31,504 nucleotides of DNA. It comes from an uncultured Collinsella sp. GTDB lineage: Bacteria; Actinomycetota; Coriobacteriia; Coriobacteriales; Coriobacteriaceae. Position numbers and translations under genes: made by a program. Location of the stretch: positions 1 through 31,504 of the forward strand of contig CABVDJ010000028.1 of NCBI GenBank assembly GCA_902497025.1, read 5' to 3'. Below the pieces are notes generated by a model, which did not search any database, was not told where the DNA came from, and saw only the letters and a program-made list of their open reading frames with translations. Each line of letters opens with the position of its first letter. Positions within the stretch are counted from its first letter, which is position 1. This document shows positions 15,837-23,721 of the stretch, piece after piece.

Positions 15837-16913
15837 ATGAGTCTGATTGATGATCTGGTCAAACTCGAGGAAGAGGCCAAGGAGCTCGTCGCAGGCGCCG
15901 ATGACGCCGCCAAGCTCGAGGCTGCGCGTGTTGAGCTGCTCGGTCGCAAGGGTCGTATCACCGGCTTGATGCGCATGATGGGCAAGCTCGCCCCCGAGGA
16001 TCGTCCCGTGATGGGCAAGCGCGCCAACGAGATGCGCCAGCTGATCGAGGGCATGCTCGACGAGCGAAACACCGAGATGAAGGCCGCCGCCCTCAAGCGC
16101 GCACTCGAGCACGACGCCGTCGACATCACGCTGCCGGGCATCCGTCCGCAGATCGGCCACCAGCACCTGATCAAGCAAATCATCGAGGAGGCCGAGGACA
16201 TCTTCTGCGGCATCGGCTACACCGTCGAGTCCGGCCCCATGGTCGACACCTCTTACTACAACTTCACCGCGCTCAACGCTCCCATGGATCACCCGAGCCG
16301 CTCGGCCCGCGATACCTTCTACGTGGTCGACAACAACCCCGGCAGCGTCGCGCACCCCGAGGCTCACGCCCACGGCGAGTCCGACGTGCTGCTGCGCACC
16401 CAGACTTCGGGCGTGCAGATCCACACTATGGAGTCGCAGAAGCCGCCCATCTACATGATCTGCCCGGGCACCGTCTACCGTCCCGACACGGCCGATGCCT
16501 GCCACCTGCCGCAGTTCAACCAGATCGAGGGCCTGGTCGTCGACGAGGGCATCACCTTTGGCGACCTGAAGGGCACGCTCGACTACTTTGTTAAGTGCAT
16601 GTTTGGCGAGGATCGCAAGACGCGTTACCGCCCGCACTTCTTCCCCTTCACCGAGCCCAGCTGCGAGGTGGACGTGAGCTGCCACGTGTGCGGCGGCAAG
16701 GGCTGCAACTTCTGCAAGCACAGCGGCTGGATCGAGATCTTGGGCTGCGGCATGGTCGACCCCAACGTCCTGATCAACTGCGGCATCGATCCCGAGAAGT
16801 ACACCGGCTTCGCCTTTGGCATTGGCGCCGAGCGCGTCGCGGCCCTGCGCTACGACCTGCCCGACCTCAGAACGCTCATGACAGGCGATATGCGCTTCTT
16901 GAACCAATTTTAA
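15837..16913 (+). CDS. pheS: Phenylalanine--tRNA ligase alpha subunit
   Basis: Catalytic alpha subunit of the alpha2-beta2 enzyme that charges tRNA-Phe. It is 358 aa, a normal length. The N-terminal coiled coil (about 1-85) binds tRNA. Class II aminoacyl-tRNA synthetase motifs follow, including the FTALNAPMDHPSRSARDTFY region, the YRPHFFPFTEPSCEVDV stretch and motif 3 FGIGAERVAALRYDLPDLR. A four-cysteine patch CHVCGGKGCNFC occurs in the usual place. ATG 15837 has AAAGGG just upstream; an open frame reaching back to 15654 only translates the T-box leader. pheT follows after a 180-bp gap containing a palindromic repeat. Confidence 0.97.
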   Translation: MSLIDDLVKLEEEAKELVAGADDAAKLEAARVELLGRKGRITGLMRMMGKLAPEDRPVMGKRANEMRQLIEGMLDERNTEMKAAALKRALEHDAVDITLPGIRPQIGHQHLIKQIIEEAEDIFCGIGYTVESGPMVDTSYYNFTALNAPMDHPSRSARDTFYVVDNNPGSVAHPEAHAHGESDVLLRTQTSGVQIHTMESQKPPIYMICPGTVYRPDTADACHLPQFNQIEGLVVDEGITFGDLKGTLDYFVKCMFGEDRKTRYRPHFFPFTEPSCEVDVSCHVCGGKGCNFCKHSGWIEILGCGMVDPNVLINCGIDPEKYTGFAFGIGAERVAALRYDLPDLRTLMTGDMRFLNQF

Positions 16914-16935
16914 GTTGACCTGTCCCGGCGGCTTC

Positions 16936-17022
16936 CCGAGCCACCGCACCTTGCCTTTCAATCGTCGGTTGCGTACCTAAGTACGCGGCCCTCCTCTTTC
17001 AAGGCAATCTGCGGCACCTCGG
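16936..17022. repeat. Intergenic palindromic repeat, diverged copy, between pheS and pheT
   Basis: Arms 16936-16957 and 17001-17022 match at about 17 of 22 positions, and a smaller hairpin GCGTAC-CTAA-GTACGC occupies the centre. The preceding stop-codon context TAAGTTGACCTGTCC closely matches that of the copy after the ATPase gene. A second small hairpin follows before pheT (CTCC-GTAGCT-GGAG). Confidence 0.6.
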
Positions 17023-17093
17023 AAACCCGTCTCCGTAGCTGGAGTTTTCCGACTGTTTATTGCAGGCGTTACAGATGAAAGGAGACCAGTTAG

Positions 17094-19547
17094 ATGCGCG
17101 TTTCTTACGACTGGCTCAAGACCATGATCGATATTCCGGAGGATCCCAAGACCCTTTCGGACGAATATATCCGTACCGGCACCGAGGTCGAGGCGATCGA
17201 CACCGTGGGCGAGTCCTTCGACCACGTGGTGACCGCCAAGGTGCTCACCAAGACCCCGCACCCCGATAGCGACCACATGTATGTGTGCTCGGTCGATGTG
17301 GGCGACAAGAACCTCGATGCCGACGGCAATCCCGCTCCGCTGCAGATCGTCTGCGGCGCGCAGAACTTCGAGGCCGGCGACCACATCGTCACGGCCATGA
17401 TCGGCGCTGTCCTGCCCGGCGACGTCAAGATCAAGAAGAGCAAGCTTCGCGGCGTCGTGTCCATGGGCATGAACTGCTCTGCGCGCGAGCTCGGCCTGGG
17501 TGGCGACCACTCCGGCATCATGATTCTGCCCGAGGACACGCCCTGCGGTATGCCGTTTGCCGAGTACGTGGGCTCGAGTGATACTGTGCTCGACTGCGAG
17601 ATCACGCCCAACCGTCCCGATTGCCTGTCCATGATCGGCATGGCCCGCGAGACCGGTGCCATTTTCGACCGCGATTTCCACGTGGAGCTGCCCGCCATCA
17701 AGGCGGAGACTGGCCGCGCGACCGACGACGAGCTTTCCGTCGAGATTGCCGACGAGGGCCTGTGCGACCGCTATGTCGCCCGCATCGTGCGCAACGTGAA
17801 GGTCGGCCCGTCGCCCGACTGGATGGTCAAGCGCCTTAACGCCCTGGGCGTGCGTCCGCACAACAACATCGTCGACATCACCAACTACGTGATGATGCTC
17901 ACCGGTCAGCCGCTGCACGCCTTTGACCTGGACACCTTTGCCGAGCGCGATGGCCACCGTCGCGTGGTGGTTCGCGCCGCCCAGCAGGATGAGAAATTCA
18001 CGACGCTCGATGGCGAAGAGCGCGTGCTCGACGCCGGCATGGGCCTTATCACCGACGGCGAGCGCCCCGTGGCGTTGGCCGGCGTTATGGGCGGCATGGA
18101 TTCCGAGATCGAGGACGACACCGTCGACGTGATGGTCGAGAGCGCTTGCTTCAACGCCGGTCGCACCTCGCACACCAGCCGCGATCTGTCGCTGATCTCC
18201 GACGCCTCCATTCGCTTTGAGCGCCAGGTTGACGAGACTGGCTGCGTGGATGTCGCCAACGTTACCTGCGCGCTCATCGAGGAGATCGCCGGCGGCGAGG
18301 TTGCTCCCGGCTATGTCGATGTTTTCCCCGCGCCCAAGACCATCGACAGCATCAAGCTGCGCCTGGCCCGCGTGCATGCCATCTGCGGTGCCGACATCGA
18401 GCCCGATTTTATCGAGCGTTCGCTTACCCGTCTGGGCTGCACCGTCGAGCGCGACGGCGAGGACTTTATGGTTACCCCGCCGAGCTTCCGTCCCGACCTG
18501 CCGCGCGAGATTGACCTGATCGAGGAGGTCCTGCGCCTATGGGGCATGGGCCGTGTGACGGCGACCATCCCGGCTGCCAAGAACCACATCGGCGGCCTGA
18601 CCCGCGAGCAGAAGCTCACCCGCAAGGTCGGCGAGATCCTGCGCGCCTGCGGCCTCAACGAGACCACGACCTTTGGCTTTGCCGCCCCGGGCGACCTGGA
18701 GAAGATCGGCATGCCCACCGAGGGTCGCGGCTGCCCCGTGGTGCTCATGAACCCGCTGGTGGCCGAGCAGACCGAGATGCGTCGTTCGCTGCTGCCGGGC
18801 CTGCTGCAGTCCGTGGCCTACAACGAGGCGCACGGTACGCCCAACGTGCACCTGTACGAGGTCGGCAGCCTGTTCCACGGTCGCGAGAACGCCAGCCTGC
18901 CCAAGGAGACCAAGTCCGTCGCGGGTGTGCTCTCGGGCCAGTGGAGCGAGCAGTCTTGGAACATGAAGTACCGTAAACTGCGTTTCTTCTTTGGCAAGGG
19001 TATCGTCGAGGAGCTGCTCGCCCAGCTGCGCATCGAGAAGGTTCGCTTCCGTCCCGTCGAGGGCGAGGGCTATGCCTTTTTGCAGCCGGGTCGTGCGGCC
19101 GAGGTTCTGTCCGGCGGCACCGTGCTGGGTTGGGTCGGCGAGATCCACCCCGAGGCGCGCGAGGCGATGGGTATCGATGAGGTCGTCGTTGCCTTTGAGC
19201 TCGATCTGGACAAGCTGATCAAGGGCGCCCGCAACCAGGAGAACTATCGCGAGTTCTCGCAGTACCCGGCTGTTGAGCACGATCTTGCCATTGTGGTCGA
19301 CAACGCCGTGACTTGCGAGGACCTTGAGCGTCGCATTACCAGCGCCGGCGGCAAGCTGCTCGAGGGCGTGCGCCTGTTCGATGTCTACCGCGATCCGGTC
19401 CGCGTGGGCGTGGGCAAAAAGTCCATGGCCTTTGCGCTCACGTATCGCTCAGACGACCACACGCTCACCAGCGAAGAGGTCGAGAAGGCGCACCAGAAGA
19501 TTGTCACCAAGGTGTGCAAGGGCGTAAACGGCGAGGTCCGCTCGTAA
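17094..19547 (+). CDS. pheT: Phenylalanine--tRNA ligase beta subunit
   Basis: Beta subunit of PheRS, 817 aa, the usual length. It starts MRVSYDWLKTMIDI. An OB-fold tRNA-binding domain (about 40-155) contains HPDSDHMYVCSVDVG and LRGVVSMGMNCSARELGL. The B3/B4 editing domain (about 205-380) includes GVRPHNNIVDITNYVM, and the B5 domain follows. The catalytic-like core holds GCPVVLMNPLVAEQTEMRRSLLPGLL. The C-terminus is an FDX-ACB anticodon-binding domain (FSQYPAVEHDLAIVV). AGGAG at 17080-17084 gives 9-nt spacing to ATG 17094. It should be co-transcribed with pheS under the T-box. Confidence 0.97.
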   Translation: MRVSYDWLKTMIDIPEDPKTLSDEYIRTGTEVEAIDTVGESFDHVVTAKVLTKTPHPDSDHMYVCSVDVGDKNLDADGNPAPLQIVCGAQNFEAGDHIVTAMIGAVLPGDVKIKKSKLRGVVSMGMNCSARELGLGGDHSGIMILPEDTPCGMPFAEYVGSSDTVLDCEITPNRPDCLSMIGMARETGAIFDRDFHVELPAIKAETGRATDDELSVEIADEGLCDRYVARIVRNVKVGPSPDWMVKRLNALGVRPHNNIVDITNYVMMLTGQPLHAFDLDTFAERDGHRRVVVRAAQQDEKFTTLDGEERVLDAGMGLITDGERPVALAGVMGGMDSEIEDDTVDVMVESACFNAGRTSHTSRDLSLISDASIRFERQVDETGCVDVANVTCALIEEIAGGEVAPGYVDVFPAPKTIDSIKLRLARVHAICGADIEPDFIERSLTRLGCTVERDGEDFMVTPPSFRPDLPREIDLIEEVLRLWGMGRVTATIPAAKNHIGGLTREQKLTRKVGEILRACGLNETTTFGFAAPGDLEKIGMPTEGRGCPVVLMNPLVAEQTEMRRSLLPGLLQSVAYNEAHGTPNVHLYEVGSLFHGRENASLPKETKSVAGVLSGQWSEQSWNMKYRKLRFFFGKGIVEELLAQLRIEKVRFRPVEGEGYAFLQPGRAAEVLSGGTVLGWVGEIHPEAREAMGIDEVVVAFELDLDKLIKGARNQENYREFSQYPAVEHDLAIVVDNAVTCEDLERRITSAGGKLLEGVRLFDVYRDPVRVGVGKKSMAFALTYRSDDHTLTSEEVEKAHQKIVTKVCKGVNGEVRS

Positions 19548-19559
19548 TCTTTGCCGTTT

Positions 19560-19654
19560 GGAACCCGCCCCCTGCGGGGTTTTCACGGCAACGTCCTCGC
19601 CGCTTCGCGGCTGCGGGATGTTGCCTTAGAAAACCCCTCTCGAGGGCGGGTTCC
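19560..19654. repeat. Intergenic palindromic repeat after pheT
   Basis: Outer arms 19560-19584 and 19629-19654 (GGAACCCGCCC...GGGGTTTTC and its complement) match at about 22 positions. Inner arms GGCAAC/GTTGCC and GCCGC/GCGGC surround a TTC loop. The centre (GTCCTCGC...GCTTCGCG...GCGGGAT) is shared with the copy at 28319-28407. Confidence 0.75.
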
Positions 19655-19670
19655 TGCGTTAACCTTGTTG

Positions 19671-19804
19671 CGAGCGGACCGCACCTTCTTCCGGGTGACC
19701 GGAAAGTTGGGAGTGCATGGGCCCTTTATTGGGCGGTGTGTGGACCTGGGTTAATAACGTACGTATTGCAAGGGCGTGCTGCGTTGTCGGCGGTGCGCCT
19801 TTTT
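19671..19804 (+). ncRNA. Candidate structured RNA ending in an intrinsic terminator
   Basis: CCGCAC (19679-19684) can pair with GTGTGG (19738-19743). Between them lie TTCCGG-GTGA-CCGGAA (19689-19704, a GNRA-type tetraloop) and GCCC-TTTATT-GGGC (19721-19734), giving a possible three-way junction. A terminator follows at 19773-19804. It could be a small RNA, the 3' end of the pheST transcript, or a leader of the metal importer. It matches no riboswitch class I recognise. Confidence 0.35.
19773..19804 (+). terminator. Intrinsic terminator upstream of the nickel/cobalt importer
   Basis: GGCGTGCTGC (19773-19782) pairs with GCGGTGCGCC (19790-19799), three G-T pairs, 7-nt loop, followed by TTTTT. 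Confidence 0.75.
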
Positions 19805-19821
19805 GTTAGTATGCAGAGTCG

Positions 19822-19849
19822 GTGTTACGGATTGTTGGAAACGTAACAC
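19822..19849. promoter_or_regulatory. NikR-type operator
   Basis: GTGTTAC (19822-19828) and GTAACAC (19843-19849) are separated by exactly 14 nt. From memory this equals the GTGTTAC-N13/14-GTAACAC operator described for Geobacter-type NikR, a nickel-responsive repressor. It lies 24 bp before the first importer codon and overlaps a weak candidate -10 region (-35-like TTGTTA at 19803-19808). Confidence 0.65.
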
Positions 19850-19873
19850 GCAACGTTCTGATTGAGAGAGCTC

Positions 19874-20959
19874 ATGCATATTCCCGATAATTATCTGTCC
19901 CCGCAGACCGATGCCGTCATGGCGGTGGCGATGGTGCCCGTTTGGGTCCACTGCATCAAGAAGGTGCGCGCCACGCTCGATCGCGAGCATATGGCGTTCC
20001 TGGGCATCTGCGCCGCATTCTCCTTTCTGCTCATGATGTTTAACGTTCCGCTGCCCGGCGGCACCACAGGCCACGCCGTCGGCGGCGCGCTCATCGCGCT
20101 GCTGCTAGGCCCGGAGGCCGCGGCCATCGCGGTTTCGGTCGCGCTGGCGTTGCAGGCGCTGCTGTTTGGCGACGGCGGTATCCTGTCCTTTGGCGCCAAC
20201 TGCTTTAACATGGCCTTCGTGCTGCCGTTTGCCGCTGCTATCGTGTTCCGTGCGCTCAACAGCCGTTTGCGCGACAAGAACTGGGGCACCTCGGTTTCGG
20301 CCATCGTAAGCGGCTGGGTCGGCCTGTGCCTGGCGGCCCTGTGCGCGGCAATCGAGTTCGGTATTCAGCCGATGCTCTTCACCAACGCTTCGGGCGCTCC
20401 GCTGTACTGCCCCTTCCCGCTGTCCGTTGCCATTCCGGCCATGTTGATCCCGCATATGCTGGTTGCCGGCGTGATCGAGGGCGTGGCGACGGCCGCCATC
20501 TACGGTTTCATTAAGAAGACGGCGCCGAGCGTTATCGTCGGGCCCGAGGCCGTCGATGGCCAGCTTGCTGCCGAGGGCGCTGCCGCCAAGAAGACCTCGC
20601 TGGTCCCCACGCTCATCCTGGTCGCCGTGCTTGTCGTGGCCACGCCGCTGGGCCTGCTGGCCACGGGTGACGCCTGGGGCGAGTGGGACGCCGAGGGCGC
20701 CGCGACTGCCGTTCAGGAGGCTGGCGACGACAGCCTGCAGGCTTCAGTCGGCCTCGACACCCCGACCTTTGCCGATGCCCTGCCCACGGGCGATTATCTG
20801 CAGGCCTATTCCGAGGAACAGGGCCTTGGCTTTGCTGGCCAGGCTGCGATGTATATTCTTTCGGGCGTGATTGGCGTGGCGGTGCTCACCATCGCATTCC
20901 GCCTGGTCTCGCTGACGGTCAGGGAAAGCGGTGCTCATGGCAATAGCCGAGCTGCCTAG
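19874..20959 (+). CDS. ECF-type nickel/cobalt transporter substrate-binding subunit, CbiM/NikM with PDGLE-type tail
   Basis: Membrane S-component of a metal ECF transporter, 361 aa. It begins MHIPDNYLSP; in this family the free N-terminus and His2 form the metal site, which fixes the start at ATG 19874 rather than TTG 19862. Hydrophobic helices fill residues 10-215 and include NVPLPGGTTGHAVGGALIALLLGPEAA. The C-terminal third carries an extra module with LLATGDAWGEWDAEGA and a last helix, corresponding to the NikN/CbiN-like PDGLE domain fused to the S-component. Ni2+ and Co2+ versions are hard to separate by sequence; the NikR-like operator upstream favours nickel. Confidence 0.88.
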   Translation: MHIPDNYLSPQTDAVMAVAMVPVWVHCIKKVRATLDREHMAFLGICAAFSFLLMMFNVPLPGGTTGHAVGGALIALLLGPEAAAIAVSVALALQALLFGDGGILSFGANCFNMAFVLPFAAAIVFRALNSRLRDKNWGTSVSAIVSGWVGLCLAALCAAIEFGIQPMLFTNASGAPLYCPFPLSVAIPAMLIPHMLVAGVIEGVATAAIYGFIKKTAPSVIVGPEAVDGQLAAEGAAAKKTSLVPTLILVAVLVVATPLGLLATGDAWGEWDAEGAATAVQEAGDDSLQASVGLDTPTFADALPTGDYLQAYSEEQGLGFAGQAAMYILSGVIGVAVLTIAFRLVSLTVRESGAHGNSRAA

Positions 20960-21773
20960 CTGGCTTGCGGTCGAGCAGTGTTACGAGCCCGCGGGGGCTC
21001 GGCATCGTGTAATGCAAAAGAATGTCCTGCACCTGGCGAGCCTGCTTGAGCGGGTTCGCCTGGGTGGAGGCGCGAACGAGGGCGGGTCGATGGTCGACCG
21101 CGCCCTTTCTTGCGTTTCGGCTCCGGTGCGCCTGGTGGGGATGTTCGTCTGCGTTCTGTGCGTGTGTCTGACGCAAAGCCCGCTGTACCTGATGTTGATG
21201 GCGGCGATCGCGTTGGTGCTGGTCGCGGTGCGCCCCGTACGCGGGCTGCGCGCTACCTTTGTGCCGGCGTTGGCTGCCGCGGGGTTTGCCGTGGTTCTGG
21301 CGCTGCCTGCCCTGCTGCTGGGTGCTTCCGCCACGGGCGCCATGCTCAAGATTGCACTCAAGACGTTCATTAACGTGTCGCTGGTGCTGGGTGTTTCGTG
21401 GACGCTCACCTGGAGCCGCATGTCGGCGGCGCTTAAGATGCTGCACCTGCCCGACGAGGTCATCTTTACTTTCGATATGGCGCTCAAGCATATCGAGGTG
21501 CTGGGACGCACGGCGCACGATCTGTGCGAATCGGTCATGCTGCGCAGCGTCGGTTCCGCGCCTGCGGGTTTTTCGCGCACCGACTCGCTGGCGGGTATCA
21601 TGGGCATGACGTTTATCAAGGCGATGGAGTGCAGCCGCGCGATGGACGAGGCTATGCTTTGCCGCGGCTTTGCCGGCGTGTATCCGGCGCCTGCACGCGC
21701 CGGGTTTGGCTGGCGCGATGCGGTCTATGCGGCCGGCGTGGTTCTGCTCGCCGTGTTGTGCGCGGTGCTGTAG
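20931..21773 (+). CDS. ECF transporter transmembrane T-component, CbiQ/NikQ family
   Basis: Energy-coupling membrane subunit, 280 aa, that links the S-component to the ATPase. Hydrophobic helices lie around residues 60-165 and at the C-terminus. Two cytoplasmic coupling helices are expected in SAALKMLHLPDEVIFTFDMALKHIE and in MLCRGFAG, whose x-R-G signature contacts the ATPase. It overlaps the previous gene by 29 bp. GTG 20931 has AGGGA 5 nt upstream; ATG 20937 with 11-nt spacing is the alternative. The overlap implies translational coupling within the importer operon. Confidence 0.86.
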   Translation: MLMAIAELPSWLAVEQCYEPAGARHRVMQKNVLHLASLLERVRLGGGANEGGSMVDRALSCVSAPVRLVGMFVCVLCVCLTQSPLYLMLMAAIALVLVAVRPVRGLRATFVPALAAAGFAVVLALPALLLGASATGAMLKIALKTFINVSLVLGVSWTLTWSRMSAALKMLHLPDEVIFTFDMALKHIEVLGRTAHDLCESVMLRSVGSAPAGFSRTDSLAGIMGMTFIKAMECSRAMDEAMLCRGFAGVYPAPARAGFGWRDAVYAAGVVLLAVLCAVL

Positions 21774-21819
21774 GCGCTGCTGGTTCCGGCTGGGGATGCA
21801 ACTAGGGAAGGGCGACGTT

Positions 21820-22590
21820 TTGACGATCGATATGAATAGTGCGGCGGGCACGAACGGTGCGGGCGGCGCCGAGGCCACGCCGCTCATCGAGCTGCGCGAC
21901 GTGGTGTTCTCCTATGCGGGCCATACGGTTGTCGATGGTGTGTCGCTGCAGGTCGATCGTGGTGAACTCGTTGCCCTGCTCGGTCCCAACGGCTGCGGTA
22001 AGACGACGATTATGCGCCTTATCAACGGCCTTGAACTCGCGGACGCAGGGGTATACCTGTTTGACGGGCACGCGATCGACGCGGCGTTTCTAAAGGATTC
22101 CGCGGCCGCTCAGCGTTTTCATCAGCGCGTAGGTTTTGTGTTTCAAAATGCCGACGCCCAGCTGTTCTGCGCTACGGTGGGCGAGGAAGTTGCTTTTGGT
22201 CCCGCGCAGATGGGGCTGCCGGCAGACGAGCTCGAGCGCCGCGTGCGCGATGCCATGGAGCTGTTCCAGGTTGCCGATCTGGTCGATGCCTCGCCCTATC
22301 AGCTTTCGGGCGGGCAAAAGAAGCGCGTGGCGCTGGCTGCCGTCGTGTCGATGAACCCCGATATCCTGGTGCTCGACGAGCCTACCAACGGACTTGACGA
22401 GGACTCGTGCGACATCGTGGTCAACTTTCTACTGGCCTATGTTGCTGCCGGTAAGACGGTCTTGATGAGTACGCACCATCAAGATTTGGTGCGCCGCCTG
22501 GGGGCCCGTGCCATCTATATCGATCGATATCACCATGTGGTCGAGGCGCCCGTGCCGTCGTATGGAACCGAAAGCGGTGCTGCGGAATAG
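21820..22590 (+). CDS. ECF transporter ATP-binding subunit, CbiO/NikO family
   Basis: ABC ATPase of the importer, 256 aa. Walker A is GPNGCGKTT, the Q-loop is in FVFQNADAQLFCATVGEEVAFGP (a FQN.d.QlF pattern typical of ECF ATPases), the signature is LSGGQKKR, Walker B is DILVLDEPTNGLD, and the H-loop is STHHQD. The start is uncertain: TTG 21820 has AGGGAAGGG about 7 nt upstream and is chosen; ATG 21796 and ATG 21832 are in frame. Only one ATPase is present, so it would act as a homodimer. It closes the three-gene operon. A short hairpin AGCCGC-CCGC-GCGGCT follows (about 22613-22628). Confidence 0.93.
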   Translation: MTIDMNSAAGTNGAGGAEATPLIELRDVVFSYAGHTVVDGVSLQVDRGELVALLGPNGCGKTTIMRLINGLELADAGVYLFDGHAIDAAFLKDSAAAQRFHQRVGFVFQNADAQLFCATVGEEVAFGPAQMGLPADELERRVRDAMELFQVADLVDASPYQLSGGQKKRVALAAVVSMNPDILVLDEPTNGLDEDSCDIVVNFLLAYVAAGKTVLMSTHHQDLVRRLGARAIYIDRYHHVVEAPVPSYGTESGAAE

Positions 22591-22670
22591 TTGCTGCGTA
22601 GAGGATGCGTAGCCGCCCGCGCGGCTTTGCCGTGATGGTATAGTTATCCAGGTTTTTTATGGGGGTGGCT

Positions 22671-23519
22671 ATGCCAAGCTGGAACATTCATATCGCTCAA
22701 ACGGAGCGCTTGCTGGCACGTGCTAGCGTGCTTGCCGATAGCGTGCGCGACCGCAATGCCTTTTTGTTTGGCTGCGTGGTTCCGGATATCTTCGTGGGCT
22801 ATATGGTCCCTGGCATCGCCGATCCCATTCCGTATCGCATTACGCACTTTGCAAAGCCCGAGCCTATCCCTAAGCCGCGCGAGCACGAGTTCTGGGATAC
22901 CTATGTGGCGCCGCTGCTTAAAGGCGCACCCGCGGGCGAACCTGCTGAGGCTACCTCGATTGTCGAGGAGCGCGAGCGACTGAACCGCGTGCACTATCCT
23001 CAGCGCTACAGGGATGCCGAGCCGGTTGTCGGTCCAGGCGCCTGTGAGTTCTCGCTTGCGTCCGAAGATGTGGCGCAGTCGCTGCTCGATTTAACGCTGG
23101 GCGTCTGGTCGCATCTGGTGGCCGATACCGTATGGAATACGCGCGTGAATCAGTACCTGGAGGCGCACGGCGGCAAGCCGTGCGAGGAATTCCGCATTAA
23201 AAAGCAAGGCGACTTTGACTGGTTTGGTAAGACGCTCGGCATTGTTTCCATCCCGCGCGCGACCGATCGCCTGTATACTGCGGCGACGCGTTTTGGGCAG
23301 TATCCCATCCATAAGGAGTATGTGCTCAAGACCATTGGCGTTATGCACGAGATCGTGCGCGAAAACCCCGGCGAGCCCGATCATCCGCCATACCGCCTGC
23401 TAACTGAGGAGTTTTTTGATGCAACGTTTACCGAGGTCATCGAGCTGACCGAGGCGGGATTTGCCGCCCGCGTCGCATCACCCGGTGTTCCTGCTCTGCC
23501 CCTGATCGCTAGCTGCTAG
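22671..23519 (+). CDS. Zinc-dependent phospholipase C family protein
   Basis: A 282-aa protein of the Zn_dep_PLPC family, common in Firmicutes and Coriobacteriia. It opens with MPSWNIHIAQTERLL, the usual MPSWxxH start of these non-secreted members. The LFGCVVPDIFVGY segment (about 30-42) and LGVWSHLVADTVWNT (about 145-160) supply the conserved Asp/His metal ligands. No signal peptide is present, and the substrate is unknown. ATG 22671 is preferred over ATG 22659 because the GGGGG site at 22661-22665 lies between them. TGG-TATAGT at 22636-22644 is a candidate extended -10. Confidence 0.82.
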   Translation: MPSWNIHIAQTERLLARASVLADSVRDRNAFLFGCVVPDIFVGYMVPGIADPIPYRITHFAKPEPIPKPREHEFWDTYVAPLLKGAPAGEPAEATSIVEERERLNRVHYPQRYRDAEPVVGPGACEFSLASEDVAQSLLDLTLGVWSHLVADTVWNTRVNQYLEAHGGKPCEEFRIKKQGDFDWFGKTLGIVSIPRATDRLYTAATRFGQYPIHKEYVLKTIGVMHEIVRENPGEPDHPPYRLLTEEFFDATFTEVIELTEAGFAARVASPGVPALPLIASC

Positions 23520-23653
23520 CTGGCCGGCCCGGCAGTGAACAGCTCATCCCAATCGACCAACAGCTCCCGTCGCAGGGCGTCTTCGGTGGTGCGCTCGGCA
23601 TCGGAGAGGCTTGCGACTGAACGCAAATCGATGATGCGGCATACGAAGAAGGT
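23516..23653 (-). pseudogene. Probable 3' remnant of a decayed gene
   Basis: On the minus strand an open stretch of about 45 codons ends at TAG 23518-23516. It reads like real protein (TFFVCRIIDLRSVASLSD ... LLVDWDELFTAGPAS). It has a stop immediately upstream, no ATG start and no ribosome site, and it abuts the pyk terminator. The composition vaguely recalls the C-terminal end of a NUDIX hydrolase, but this is not secure. It could also be chance. Confidence 0.35.
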
Positions 23654-23656
23654 CTA

Positions 23657-23695
23657 AAAAAGGGCCCGGAAGGCAATGCCTTCCGGGCCTTTTGC
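23657..23695 (-). terminator. Terminator of pyk, probably bidirectional
   Basis: A stem of about 13 bp or more around GGAAGGCA-AT-GCCTTCC is flanked by A-rich (23657-23662) and TTTT (23691-23694) tracts, so it can end transcripts from both sides: pyk on the minus strand and the phospholipase gene on the plus strand. Confidence 0.85.
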
Positions 23696-23721
23696 AATGC
23701 AAGCGTGCTTGCAAGTGCGAT

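Noticed and set aside
16977..18377. Minus-strand open frame opposite pheT
   Set aside because: Shadow of a well-conserved synthetase gene.
19655..19873. Cobalamin or NiCo riboswitch before the CbiM-like importer
   Set aside because: No B12-box-like sequence or recognisable NiCo core is present; the dyad at 19822-19849 explains regulation better.
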